DNA from: Mucilaginibacter rubeus
Lineage (GTDB): Bacteria > Bacteroidota > Bacteroidia > Sphingobacteriales > Sphingobacteriaceae
Assembly: GCF_014643835.1 (NCBI RefSeq)
Contig: NZ_BMKD01000002.1
Location: 868,001-932,000, forward strand
DNA: 64,000 bases
Direction of reading: 5' to 3'
The notes beneath the pieces are model-generated. The model was given only the letters and a program-made list of their open reading frames with translations, made no database searches and was not told where the DNA came from. Shown here in pieces: positions 26,836-34,498 of this stretch. Both the position numbers and the translations under genes were made by a program. Each line of letters begins with the position of its first letter. Within the stretch, counting starts at the first letter, position 1.

Positions 26836-28710
26836 ATGAACAAGATAAACAAAAACATCATGGCTGCGGCTTTAGCAGCGGCAACCATATTTATAACCGG
26901 GGGTTGTACCAAGCGGGCCGATCTGTATCCGCAGGCACCTTCAAAATTTACACCCGACGTAACTTATACCTCACCTGCTGCATTTAAAGCAGCTTTGGCT
27001 ACATTAAATGTAAGCGTCAGATTTGAATACTTTGGCGACTCGGCCCCGTTGCTTACCGAATCGATATTTACCGATGCCGCGGTTGAGGGTACTACCGATA
27101 AAACCACACCTGCACAGGATCTGAACGCGCGTATCACCCCTACCGCCAACCTAAACAGTGACGACTATAACAAGATAGGTCGCTACTGGAGCGCATGGTA
27201 CCAGGGCATCCATGACTGTAACGTTATTTTATCGAGGCTGGATAACATTAAATGGCCTTCAGACGCCGATAAAAACCTGGTAAAAGCGACAGCTTTATTT
27301 CATCGTGCTTACCGCTACTATCGTTTAGTGCATGAGTTTGGCGATGTGCCATTGCTGCTAAAAGAAGAAACTGCGGTAAACACCGGCTACTTCAGTACGC
27401 AGCGTATCGTTATCCTGAAGCAAATGAAAACAGACCTGGAGTTCGCCGTAGCTAACCTTACCGATGCGAACGCTAAAGGCGATATCTCCAAAGGCGGTGC
27501 TGCTCACCTTTTAGCTAAAGTTGATTTGGCACTTGGTTTATTTGATGATGCCATTGCGGCCGCCAACGTTGCCATCAACGGCCCGTATCACCTCATGACC
27601 AATCGTTTTGGTATAGTTGCGGGCGATGCTTCAAAAAACATCATCTGGGACCTTCACCGACCCGAAAACAAGGCTTTAGGAACAAATGCCGAGGCTTTAT
27701 ATGTAGTACTTGACCGCGAAACACTTGACGGCGCTACGCCAAACGGATCACAGGTGATGAGGAACTGTGTGCCGATGTGGCATAACGGTACTATACTTAC
27801 CCCCGGAGCGCTGAAACCGGGCATTTCAGATAAAGTAACCGAAGAATTCCCGCTTACTTTATGGTATGGCCGTGGTATTGGTCGTTTACGCGGTACGCCT
27901 TATGCTACCAAATACATCTGGACAGATAATACCGACTTAAGGCACGCTCCCGGAAACTGGATGAACATGACTGATCTGGTTTACAATAGCCCGGCCATTA
28001 AAACCTCCGATCCGGCATGGTATGGCAAGCATCTTGAGCAATATACCGATGCTAACGTTAAGCAACGCTTCCTGAATGGTGCAAAAGATACCATCCGTGC
28101 CTGGTTTGGCTGGCCGCATTACAAAGTGTTTATTGGCTCGGGCCCTATCGCGCTTGATAAATGGTGGAGCCCGCCGCGTGGTACCAACACCGACTGGTAT
28201 GTTTTCCGCTTAGCCGAAACCTATCTGTTACGTGCCGAAGCCTACGTATGGAAAGGCCAAACCGCACTTGCTATGGATGATATCAACAAAGTAAGGGCAC
28301 GTGCAAATGCACAGTTGTTAACAGATCCGGGCAAAGTTAATATCGGCACTATACTTGACGAACGCCAGAGAGAACTGTATTGGGAGGAGCCACGTAAAAC
28401 TGAGCTTACCCGTATCGCTTTCATCTTTGCGCAAACAGGAATTGCCGCTTATAATGGAAAAAGCTACAACGTAGCTAATTTTTCAACAAGCAACTTCTTT
28501 TACGACAGGATCATGGAGAAGAACGACTTCTATAAAAACCCTAATGTTGTAACCAATTCGGGTAATCACTATACTATTTCGCCATACCATGTTTTATGGC
28601 CTGTCCCGCAAAGCGAGATCGACCTGAATGTAAATGGTCATATTAACCAGAGCAAAGGATACGCAGGTTCAGAAACCAATATCCCGCCTCTTGATAAAGT
28701 AGTACCATAA
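26836..28710 (+). CDS. SusD/RagB-family outer-membrane lipoprotein
   Basis: The 624-residue lipoprotein has a signal with lipobox TGGC (Cys24). Typical SusD features are WSAWYQGIHDCNVILSRLDN (about 117-136), KNLVKATALFHRAYRYYRLV (about 149-168) and the C-terminal RLAETYLLRAEAYVWKGQ, INKVRARANAQ, ILDERQRELYWEEPRK. The end is atypical in length, with a tail after QSEIDLNVNGHINQSKGYAG. It is longer than the PUL 1 SusD (540), as is common where extra surface loops bind ligand. It partners the SusC 16 bases upstream. A terminator-like hairpin at 28735-28770 closes the transcript. Confidence 0.95.
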   Translation: MNKINKNIMAAALAAATIFITGGCTKRADLYPQAPSKFTPDVTYTSPAAFKAALATLNVSVRFEYFGDSAPLLTESIFTDAAVEGTTDKTTPAQDLNARITPTANLNSDDYNKIGRYWSAWYQGIHDCNVILSRLDNIKWPSDADKNLVKATALFHRAYRYYRLVHEFGDVPLLLKEETAVNTGYFSTQRIVILKQMKTDLEFAVANLTDANAKGDISKGGAAHLLAKVDLALGLFDDAIAAANVAINGPYHLMTNRFGIVAGDASKNIIWDLHRPENKALGTNAEALYVVLDRETLDGATPNGSQVMRNCVPMWHNGTILTPGALKPGISDKVTEEFPLTLWYGRGIGRLRGTPYATKYIWTDNTDLRHAPGNWMNMTDLVYNSPAIKTSDPAWYGKHLEQYTDANVKQRFLNGAKDTIRAWFGWPHYKVFIGSGPIALDKWWSPPRGTNTDWYVFRLAETYLLRAEAYVWKGQTALAMDDINKVRARANAQLLTDPGKVNIGTILDERQRELYWEEPRKTELTRIAFIFAQTGIAAYNGKSYNVANFSTSNFFYDRIMEKNDFYKNPNVVTNSGNHYTISPYHVLWPVPQSEIDLNVNGHINQSKGYAGSETNIPPLDKVVP

Positions 28711-28734
28711 TTTAGTTGATTTGTAACATTTGAG

Positions 28735-28770
28735 CCGGGCATTAGTCAATTGATTAGTGTCCGGTTTTTT
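28735..28770 (+). terminator. Rho-independent terminator after susD (PUL 2)
   Basis: An inverted repeat beginning CCGGGCATTAG (28735) and closing TAGTGTCCGG (ends 28764), with one G-T wobble near the base, is followed by six Ts (28765-28770). It is 25 bases after the susD stop and separates this pair from the SPFH gene. Confidence 0.8.
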
Positions 28771-28869
28771 GTTTATATAGATTTAAAAGCATAAATAATT
28801 AGCCGGGAGCACATTCATTTATTTGTTTTTTTACATATTTAATCATTATTTAAACCTGACATCGAAAAT

Positions 28870-29985
28870 ATGGGCCTGTTCAATATCCTTCGTAACGAAT
28901 TTATAGATGTAATAGAGTGGGTTGATACCACCCAGAATACGCTTGTATGGAAATTTCCGCGCCATGATAATGCCATAAAGATGGGTGCAAAACTCATTGT
29001 TCGCGAATCGCAGGCCGCTGTTTTCATGAACGAGGGACGCATCGCCGATGTATTTACTCCCGGTACTTATGAGCTTCAAACGCAGAACATGCCTTTGTTA
29101 ACCACCCTAATGAGCTGGAAATATGGCTTTGAAAGCCCGTTTAAAGTTGATATATTCTTCGTAGGCCTGCGTCAGTTCACCAACCAAAAATGGGGTACCA
29201 AAAACCCGGTAATGATCCGCGATGCTGAATTTGGGCCGGTACGGCTGAGGGCATTTGGTTCGTTTAACTTTAAGGTTCAGGATCCTAAAGTATTTATTAA
29301 GGAAATCGCCGCCACTAATCCCGATTTTATCATTGAAGATATCAATGAGCAGTTGCGGAACACCGTTGTTTCGCGGGGGATGGATGCCGTAGCCGAATCA
29401 AAGATAAACGTGCTTGATCTGGCAGCCAACTACAACGAAATGGGCAAATTCATAACAGAATCTATCCAGCCCGATTTCGCTGAGCTTGGTTTAAACCTAA
29501 CCAAACTATTAGTCGAAAATATCTCCCTGCCGCCCGAAGTTGAGCAGGTGCTTGATAAACGCAGCGAAATGGGCATATTGGGTAATCTCGGCGCTTATGC
29601 GCAGTTTCAGGCTGCCAATGCTATTGAAAAATCTGCCGAAAATACCATTGGTGGTAACTTAGGAGCTGCCGGTATGGGTTTGGGTGTTGGCGCTGCGATG
29701 ATGGGCCAGGTTGGCAATATCTTTCAGCAAAATCAGGTTAGTCCTAATAATACCGGTAGTGATATACCACCTCCTCCACCCCTGCCGGGCATCCAATATC
29801 ATATTGTAAAGGATGGAAAATCAGACGGGCCGCACTCTATAGATAGCATTAATACTATGATCGCCAGCGGAACCTTAAGCAGGGAAAGCATGATTTGGAA
29901 AAAAGGAATGGCTGCATGGGCGGTTGCATCATCTGTTGAAGAGATTGCAGATTTGTTTAATAATGTACCTCCACCGATAGCCTGA
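28870..29985 (+). CDS. SPFH-domain protein with C-terminal GYF_2 domain (YdjI-like)
   Basis: The 371-residue protein has no signal peptide. Residues 1-280 form the SPFH/virion-core-like domain seen in B. subtilis YdjI: FIDVIEWVDTTQNTLVWKFP, VRESQAAVFMNEGRIADVFT, FGSFNFKVQDPKVFIKEIAA and LLVENISLPPEVEQVLDKRS. A glycine/alanine-rich segment (GGNLGAAGMGLGVGAAMMGQ, about 262-281) is followed by PPPPPLPG and a GYF_2/DUF4339 domain (about 313-368, WKKGMAAWAVASSVEEIADL). YdjI helps recruit PspA-type proteins to membranes in Bacillus, but no PspA gene is near. With the following zinc-ribbon gene (32 bases later) it is probably a two-gene membrane-stress module. Confidence 0.88.
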   Translation: MGLFNILRNEFIDVIEWVDTTQNTLVWKFPRHDNAIKMGAKLIVRESQAAVFMNEGRIADVFTPGTYELQTQNMPLLTTLMSWKYGFESPFKVDIFFVGLRQFTNQKWGTKNPVMIRDAEFGPVRLRAFGSFNFKVQDPKVFIKEIAATNPDFIIEDINEQLRNTVVSRGMDAVAESKINVLDLAANYNEMGKFITESIQPDFAELGLNLTKLLVENISLPPEVEQVLDKRSEMGILGNLGAYAQFQAANAIEKSAENTIGGNLGAAGMGLGVGAAMMGQVGNIFQQNQVSPNNTGSDIPPPPPLPGIQYHIVKDGKSDGPHSIDSINTMIASGTLSRESMIWKKGMAAWAVASSVEEIADLFNNVPPPIA

Positions 29986-30017
29986 TCTGCAACTATTCCT
30001 AAATCTATATTTTCGAG

Positions 30018-31145
30018 ATGAACAACCAGGTTAATCCGTCAGCAATAAACAATTCTTTAAATTGTTCGGGCTGCGGAGCATTACTGCACTTTAATCCCGG
30101 CACTCATAATTTGCTGTGTGATTACTGTGGCGTGAGCAACGCCATTGAAAGTGCCCCCGACAGCCGCGATATTCTATCTTATGATTATGAGGAATTTGTC
30201 GCCGGTATTGACAACAATAAACAAAGTGCCGATCTTAAGGTAGTGAATTGTAAAAACTGCGGCTCACAAACCATCCTCGATCAGTTTGTAACCTCGGATA
30301 AATGTCCGTTTTGTACAGCTCCCCTGGTATTGGACCTTGAAAGCGGACAGCAATATGTGCCGCCTCATTATATTTTGCCATTTGCCGTTACCCAACAACA
30401 GGGTGTTGATTTTTTCAAAAAATGGCTTAAAAGTCTTTGGTGGGCGCCAAATGACCTGGCTAAAAAGGTAAGCGATGCATCATCAGCACTAAAAGGTGTT
30501 TACCTGCCACACTGGACATACGACACCTATACCATAACCGATTATAGCGGTGAGCGCGGCGATTATTACTATACCACCGAAACTTATACCGAAACCGTCG
30601 ACGGAAAAACGCAAACCAAAACAAGGCAGGTACGCCATACTGACTGGTCGTACGCTTCGGGAAGAGTAGAGTGCGATTTTGGTGACTTGTTGGTACCCGC
30701 CAGCAACTCACTGCCTGAAAAAACGCTTACCAAACTCGGGCCCTGGAATTTTAATATGCTGGTTAAGTTTGATGAACGTTATATGAGCGGCTTCCGTTCC
30801 GAAACTTACCAGTTAGGCCCGGAACAAGGTTTTACTAAAGCGGCCGAACAAACTGCTGGAGCGATAAATTCGGCCATACGAGACGACATAGGCGGAGACG
30901 AGCAAAGAATCGACAGCACCGATACCCAATATCTTGATAAAGCTATAAAATACCTGATGTTACCGGTTTGGGTAAGCGCCTATAACTACAATAACAAGAT
31001 TTATCAATTTACAGTTAATGCCAGCACAGGCGAGGTTATCGGCCAGCGCCCTGTGAGTGCAATGAAGATAATACTTGCTGTGTTGTTTGTAATAGCCTTG
31101 ATAATAATTGGAGTGATCCTATACCAAAATGCTCATCCTGCATAG
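30018..31145 (+). CDS. membrane protein with two TFIIB-like zinc ribbons (YdjG-like)
   Basis: The 375-residue protein has two four-cysteine zinc ribbons: C16/C19/C34/C37 and C78/C81/C96/C99. A long middle region follows, of the type annotated in databases as a primosomal-N'-like or YdjG zinc-ribbon protein (LPFAVTQQQGVDFFKKWLKS, GVYLPHWTYDTYT, DFGDLLVPASNSLPEKTL, LMLPVWVSAYNYNNKIYQFT). One C-terminal transmembrane helix (about 346-366, IILAVLFVIALIIIGVILYQ) leaves the ribbons in the cytoplasm. B. subtilis YdjG likewise pairs with the SPFH protein YdjI. The name DNA-helicase-like, sometimes transferred to such proteins, is not supported here. Function is inferred from the pair only. Confidence 0.8.
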   Translation: MNNQVNPSAINNSLNCSGCGALLHFNPGTHNLLCDYCGVSNAIESAPDSRDILSYDYEEFVAGIDNNKQSADLKVVNCKNCGSQTILDQFVTSDKCPFCTAPLVLDLESGQQYVPPHYILPFAVTQQQGVDFFKKWLKSLWWAPNDLAKKVSDASSALKGVYLPHWTYDTYTITDYSGERGDYYYTTETYTETVDGKTQTKTRQVRHTDWSYASGRVECDFGDLLVPASNSLPEKTLTKLGPWNFNMLVKFDERYMSGFRSETYQLGPEQGFTKAAEQTAGAINSAIRDDIGGDEQRIDSTDTQYLDKAIKYLMLPVWVSAYNYNNKIYQFTVNASTGEVIGQRPVSAMKIILAVLFVIALIIIGVILYQNAHPA

Positions 31146-31193
31146 AGAAGCTGCCCTAAGACACAAAGGCCCCAATATCTTTACGTAAAGCGC

Positions 31194-31280
31194 GTAATTA
31201 CGTCTCCCATAGGATAAACTTCCTTTACACAGCGCTTGCCTATCGTAATCTGCATGCGGGAGACGCATGTGATGCGTCTC
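31194..31280. repeat. REP-like palindromic element
   Basis: GAGACGCAT-GTG-ATGCGTCTC (31260-31280) is a perfect nine-base palindrome. It is nested in a wider inverted repeat formed by CGTCTCCC (31201-31208) and GGGAGACG (31258-31265). GTAATTAC at 31194-31201 is a further palindrome. Elements with a GTAGAGACGC-like core recur in many Bacteroidota intergenic regions (from memory). It follows the zinc-ribbon gene and could also act as an mRNA 3' end, though it has no T run. Confidence 0.55.
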
Positions 31281-31337
31281 TACATTTAAAAAACCAATCT
31301 TAACAAGCTTCTTAGCCATCCCAGATAAAAATAAAAA

Positions 31338-31390
31338 TAAATTTGCGTAACTCACAAGTTACATATACATTTGAGTAACTTAAAAGTTAC
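31338..31390 (+). promoter_or_regulatory. promoter with two identical palindromic operators (ArsR-type)
   Basis: A unit of about 28 bases is present twice. Each copy has a TAnnTTTG element (TAAATTTG at 31338-31345, TACATTTG at 31366-31373) followed at once by GTAACT-N4-AGTTAC (31347-31362 and 31375-31390). The TTTG inside the first copy (31342-31345) lies 20 bases before the second TAnnTTTG, a good -33/-7 pair, so one operator falls between the promoter elements and the other at the start of transcription. The ATG of the first operon gene follows at 31396. The ArsR protein of the operon is the likely ligand-responsive repressor. Confidence 0.75.
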
Positions 31391-31395
31391 CTATC

Positions 31396-31845
31396 ATGGC
31401 AAAAATCATTCAGCACCAATTATTTTACCCGCACCCACCCACAGTGGTTTGGGAATTTTTAACCGATCAGGAACTGATATCGCAATGGCTCATGCCCGGC
31501 AATCTGAAACCTGTACTGGGTCACGAATTTCAGCTTAAGGCCAAACCTATGCCCGAGATGGATTTCGACGGGATTTTTTATTGCAAGATCCTGGAGGTTA
31601 TCCCCTTCAAAAAACTCTCTTATTCATGGAAATTCGGCTCAGGCAATGGTGAACTAAGCAATTCGACAGTGAACTGGATGCTAACAGAAAAAGATAACGG
31701 CACCGAACTTTTGCTGGTACACCGTGATTTTGCAGACTCTGTAAACCCGTTGATGTTTAGCTCGATGGAAAAAGGCTGGTTGGTGCTTATCAACAAAATG
31801 CTGCAGATCATAAACGCAGAAAAAGATGGAACAGCACAGGCTTGA
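31396..31845 (+). CDS. SRPBCC/AHSA1-family protein
   Basis: The 149-residue protein has the START-like helix-grip fold of the AHSA1 group. Signatures are HPPTVVWEFLTDQELISQWL (about 13-32), a beta-rich centre (DGIFYCKILEVIPFKKLSYSWK written in part: FKKLSYSW), the TELLLVHRDF strand and a C-terminal helix SSMEKGWLVLINKMLQII. Such proteins bind hydrophobic ligands or regulate partners; no enzyme activity can be assigned. It is the first gene of a three-gene operon and overlaps the ArsR gene by 20 bases, so the two are surely co-translated. Expression is expected to follow the tandem operator directly upstream. Confidence 0.9.
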   Translation: MAKIIQHQLFYPHPPTVVWEFLTDQELISQWLMPGNLKPVLGHEFQLKAKPMPEMDFDGIFYCKILEVIPFKKLSYSWKFGSGNGELSNSTVNWMLTEKDNGTELLLVHRDFADSVNPLMFSSMEKGWLVLINKMLQIINAEKDGTAQA

Positions 31846-32152
31846 TGTATTCCAGGTAATTGCCGACCCAAGCAGGAGGCAGATCCTGCACCTGCTTTCA
31901 AAAGATAGCCGTACAATCAACTCATTGGCTGAGAACTTTGATATGAGTCGACCGGCCGTTTCAAAGCATATCAAAGTGCTTTACAACGCCGGGTTTATCT
32001 CTATACAAGACATCGGCAGGGAAAGGCATTGTGTGTTGAAACAAGACGGCTTTAAAGAGCTACAGGCCTGGTTAGCTTACTATGATAAATTCTGGGGCGA
32101 TAAACTGGACAAACTGGGAGCTTTAATGAACGATAAAATGAACAAAAAATGA
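31826..32152 (+). CDS. ArsR-family winged-helix transcriptional regulator
   Basis: The 108-residue protein is a typical short ArsR repressor: DVFQVIADPSRRQILHLLSK (about 7-26), the recognition region INSLAENFDMSRPAVSKHIK (about 31-50) and the wing GFISIQDIGRERHCVLK. No cysteine pair of the metal-binding kind is visible in the recognition helix, so it belongs to the non-metal subgroup usually found with SRPBCC genes. It overlaps the upstream gene by 20 bases and the downstream one by four (ATGA). It probably binds the two GTAACT-N4-AGTTAC sites in front of the operon and represses its own synthesis. Confidence 0.93.
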   Translation: MEQHRLDVFQVIADPSRRQILHLLSKDSRTINSLAENFDMSRPAVSKHIKVLYNAGFISIQDIGRERHCVLKQDGFKELQAWLAYYDKFWGDKLDKLGALMNDKMNKK

Positions 32153-32598
32153 AAGATCAGGATTTAACTATAACCATTTCGGTAGATAAAACCTCTAAAG
32201 AGGCTTATGATGCCATCAATAATGTTCGCGGATGGTGGTCGGAAGAAGTTAAAGGCGGCACAGAAAAACTCAATGACGAGTTTACCTACAAAGCCAGGGA
32301 CCTTCACCGCTGTACCTTGAAATTAACAGAAGTTGTTCCCAACCAAAAAGTGGTTTGGCTTGTACTGGACAACTATTTTAGTTTCACCAAAGATCAAACC
32401 GAATGGAAAGGCACCAAAGTGATTTTTGAAATTTCCGAACAGGACGACAAAACACAAATCCGCTTCACCCACCAGGGCCTGGTTCCACAGCATGAGTGTT
32501 ATGAGGTTTGCTCAAACGCCTGGGCCGGTTATATTACGGGAAGTTTGTACAACCTCATTACTACAGGTAAAGGGGAACCTAACCCTAAAGAAAGTTAG
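32149..32598 (+). CDS. SRPBCC-domain protein (activator of Hsp90 ATPase-like)
   Basis: The 149-residue protein belongs to the same broad fold as the first operon gene but is a different subfamily: TISVDKTSKEAYDAINNVRG (about 6-25), WWSEEVKGGTEKLNDEFTYK, LTEVVPNQKVVWLVLDNYFS, KGTKVIFEISEQDDKTQIRF and the motif HQGLVPQHECYEVCSNAW, typical of the AHSA1-like group with W-H-E-C residues. Its start overlaps the ArsR stop (ATGA). Function is unknown; ligand binding is inferred from the fold. The operon probably ends at the hairpin near 32695. Confidence 0.9.
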   Translation: MKDQDLTITISVDKTSKEAYDAINNVRGWWSEEVKGGTEKLNDEFTYKARDLHRCTLKLTEVVPNQKVVWLVLDNYFSFTKDQTEWKGTKVIFEISEQDDKTQIRFTHQGLVPQHECYEVCSNAWAGYITGSLYNLITTGKGEPNPKES

Positions 32599-33061
32599 TT
32601 AACGAAATTAAAGCTAACCAAATAAAACATCATATTCTATTAGTCAATATATTGAAACTAAAACCTGAAAGTTTCGAACAACTTTTAGGCAAGAAAGCGC
32701 CTTTCATTTTTCATGAAAGGCGCTTGAGGGTTTAATCAATTATCAATTAGGGTTTTATCTCAAACTTTATACTGCTAAAAATCAGGGTTGCTTAACCAAT
32801 TAGCTTAATTAAATATTAACCTGTTACATTTCAAACCAGGACATTAAAGGAAATCTGATTTACAAAAAACAGTATTATTGTTACATTAACAGTTAAAAAC
32901 GCTATTGCTTTTCAATTCTATTCTTCGATATTTGATTTAGTCGCGCATAAGCACCGGCTTTAACCAGTTTACCTTTTAATCAGCAAAAAATGAAGGTGTC
33001 CGCCCCCTGACGGCACCCGTATTTTGAAGAAAAACAACCTGCAAATAAAACTATTTACTAC
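32599..33061. other. intergenic region with strong hairpin at 32695-32725
   Basis: No gene is present. A perfect 13-base-pair stem (AAGCGCCTTTCAT at 32695-32707 and its complement at 32713-32725, five-base loop) follows the SRPBCC operon. Only GAGGGTTTAAT comes after it, so it is a weak terminator or an RNA-stabilising stem. The remaining about 330 bases are AT-rich and should hold the promoter of the oxidoreductase gene; no clear -33/-7 pair was found. Confidence 0.55.
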
Positions 33062-34417
33062 ATGGAAAAATCACGCCGTACCTTTATCAGGCAGGCCTCG
33101 TTAGCCGGGGCCGGAATTATGCTTGCCCCCAAAAGTTGGAGCGCACAAAGTTATAAACGTATCATTGGCGCCAATGACCGGGTCAGGATTGGGGTGGTAG
33201 GCTTTTCAGACAGGCACAAAAGTTCGCACGTGCCCAGTTTCATGAACCATTATAAAGAACTCAACTTTGATGTGGTAGCCGTATCCGATATCTGGAACAA
33301 ACGGCGCGAGGAAGGCTCTGCCCTCTGGAAAGAAAAAATGCAGCATGACGTAAAAGCTTACCGCAATAATGAAGAATTATATGATAGTAAAAGTGTGGAC
33401 GCCGTATTCATCAGCACTGCCGATTTTCAGCATGCACGCCATGCTATTGAAGCTGTGAAGGCCGGCTGCGATGCTTATGTAGAAAAACCATTTGCCGAAA
33501 CCATGGAAGATAACCGGGCTGCCTTAAAGGCAGTAAAGGAATCGGGCAAAATTGTGCAAATTGGATCGCAGCGCAGAAGCGGCGCTAATTATCATGCAGC
33601 CAATGAATTTATCAGTTCGGGCAAGTTTGGTCCTATCACCATGGTTGAGCTCACCTGGAATGTGAATCAACCAGGCCGCTGGCGCCGGCCGGAGTTATTA
33701 GGACAGCTGAAGGAACAGGATACCGACTGGAAACGTTTTATAATGAACCGGCCTTATGAAGATTTCGACCCGCGTAAATACTTGGAGTACCGCCTGTTCT
33801 GGCCATATTCGTCAGGACTGCCGGGGCAGTGGATGAGCCATCAGATTGATACGGTACACTGGTTTACGGGCTTAAAACACCCGCGTAGTGTAGTTGCCAA
33901 CGGCGGCATCTATATGTGGAAAGATGGGCGCCGCAACTGGGATACCATACTGGCCGCTTTTGATTATGGCCCGCTTAATGATCCTTCAACCGGCTTCCAG
34001 GTTACTTTTGGCTCACGCATGCACAATGGCGATGAGCACCCAGCCGAAATTTACTATTCAAACGGCGGCGAGCTTAACCTCATCACCAATACAGTATCGC
34101 CAAAAGGAGGTCTTACTCAAAAAATGGCCGATGCCATGCATATGAAGGCAAACCTGCTGCCTGAGATTAGCCTGGCTAATACCGAAAAGGTGGTAGCATC
34201 AGCCAATACCGGAGGTGATATACTTACTTCAAACCACGTACGCAACTGGATGGAATGCGTGCGCAGCCGTAAGCAGCCAAACGCCCCGGTTGAAGCCGGT
34301 TACAGCCATTCGATAGCCAATATCATGACCAATGCAGCTGTTCATACCGGCTACAAGGCTACTTTTGATGAAGCTACCCAGGAGGTAATGGCTAATGGAA
34401 AAGTTTTTAAATATTAA
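33062..34417 (+). CDS. Gfo/Idh/MocA-family oxidoreductase with Tat signal
   Basis: The 451-residue protein begins MEKSRRTFIRQASLAGAGIM, a twin-arginine signal (RRTFIRQ), so it is folded in the cytoplasm with its cofactor and exported. The Rossmann domain starts at VRIGVVGFSDRH (41-52), and the family marker EKP is at 141-143 in AYVEKPFAETMEDN. The C-terminal half is the substrate-binding alpha/beta domain (GPITMVELTWNVNQPGRWRR; YSSGLPGQWMSHQIDTVHWF with the conserved histidines). Exported members act on sugars or sugar-derived ligands using NAD(P). It precedes the DUF6807 gene, separated from it by a terminator-like hairpin. Confidence 0.92.
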   Translation: MEKSRRTFIRQASLAGAGIMLAPKSWSAQSYKRIIGANDRVRIGVVGFSDRHKSSHVPSFMNHYKELNFDVVAVSDIWNKRREEGSALWKEKMQHDVKAYRNNEELYDSKSVDAVFISTADFQHARHAIEAVKAGCDAYVEKPFAETMEDNRAALKAVKESGKIVQIGSQRRSGANYHAANEFISSGKFGPITMVELTWNVNQPGRWRRPELLGQLKEQDTDWKRFIMNRPYEDFDPRKYLEYRLFWPYSSGLPGQWMSHQIDTVHWFTGLKHPRSVVANGGIYMWKDGRRNWDTILAAFDYGPLNDPSTGFQVTFGSRMHNGDEHPAEIYYSNGGELNLITNTVSPKGGLTQKMADAMHMKANLLPEISLANTEKVVASANTGGDILTSNHVRNWMECVRSRKQPNAPVEAGYSHSIANIMTNAAVHTGYKATFDEATQEVMANGKVFKY

Positions 34418-34449
34418 TAGCTGGATAGGTCACAAACATTATTGACATC

Positions 34450-34482
34450 GGCTGTGCCTTGCCATTAGCGCACAGCCTTTTT
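34450..34482 (+). terminator. Rho-independent terminator between oxidoreductase and DUF6807 genes
   Basis: GGCTGTGC (34450-34457) pairs perfectly with GCACAGCC (34470-34477) across a 12-base loop, followed by five Ts (34478-34482). It ends 16 bases before the next ATG, so it either splits the two genes into separate units or gives partial read-through. Confidence 0.8.
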
Positions 34483-34498
34483 AACCTTACATCAAGCA

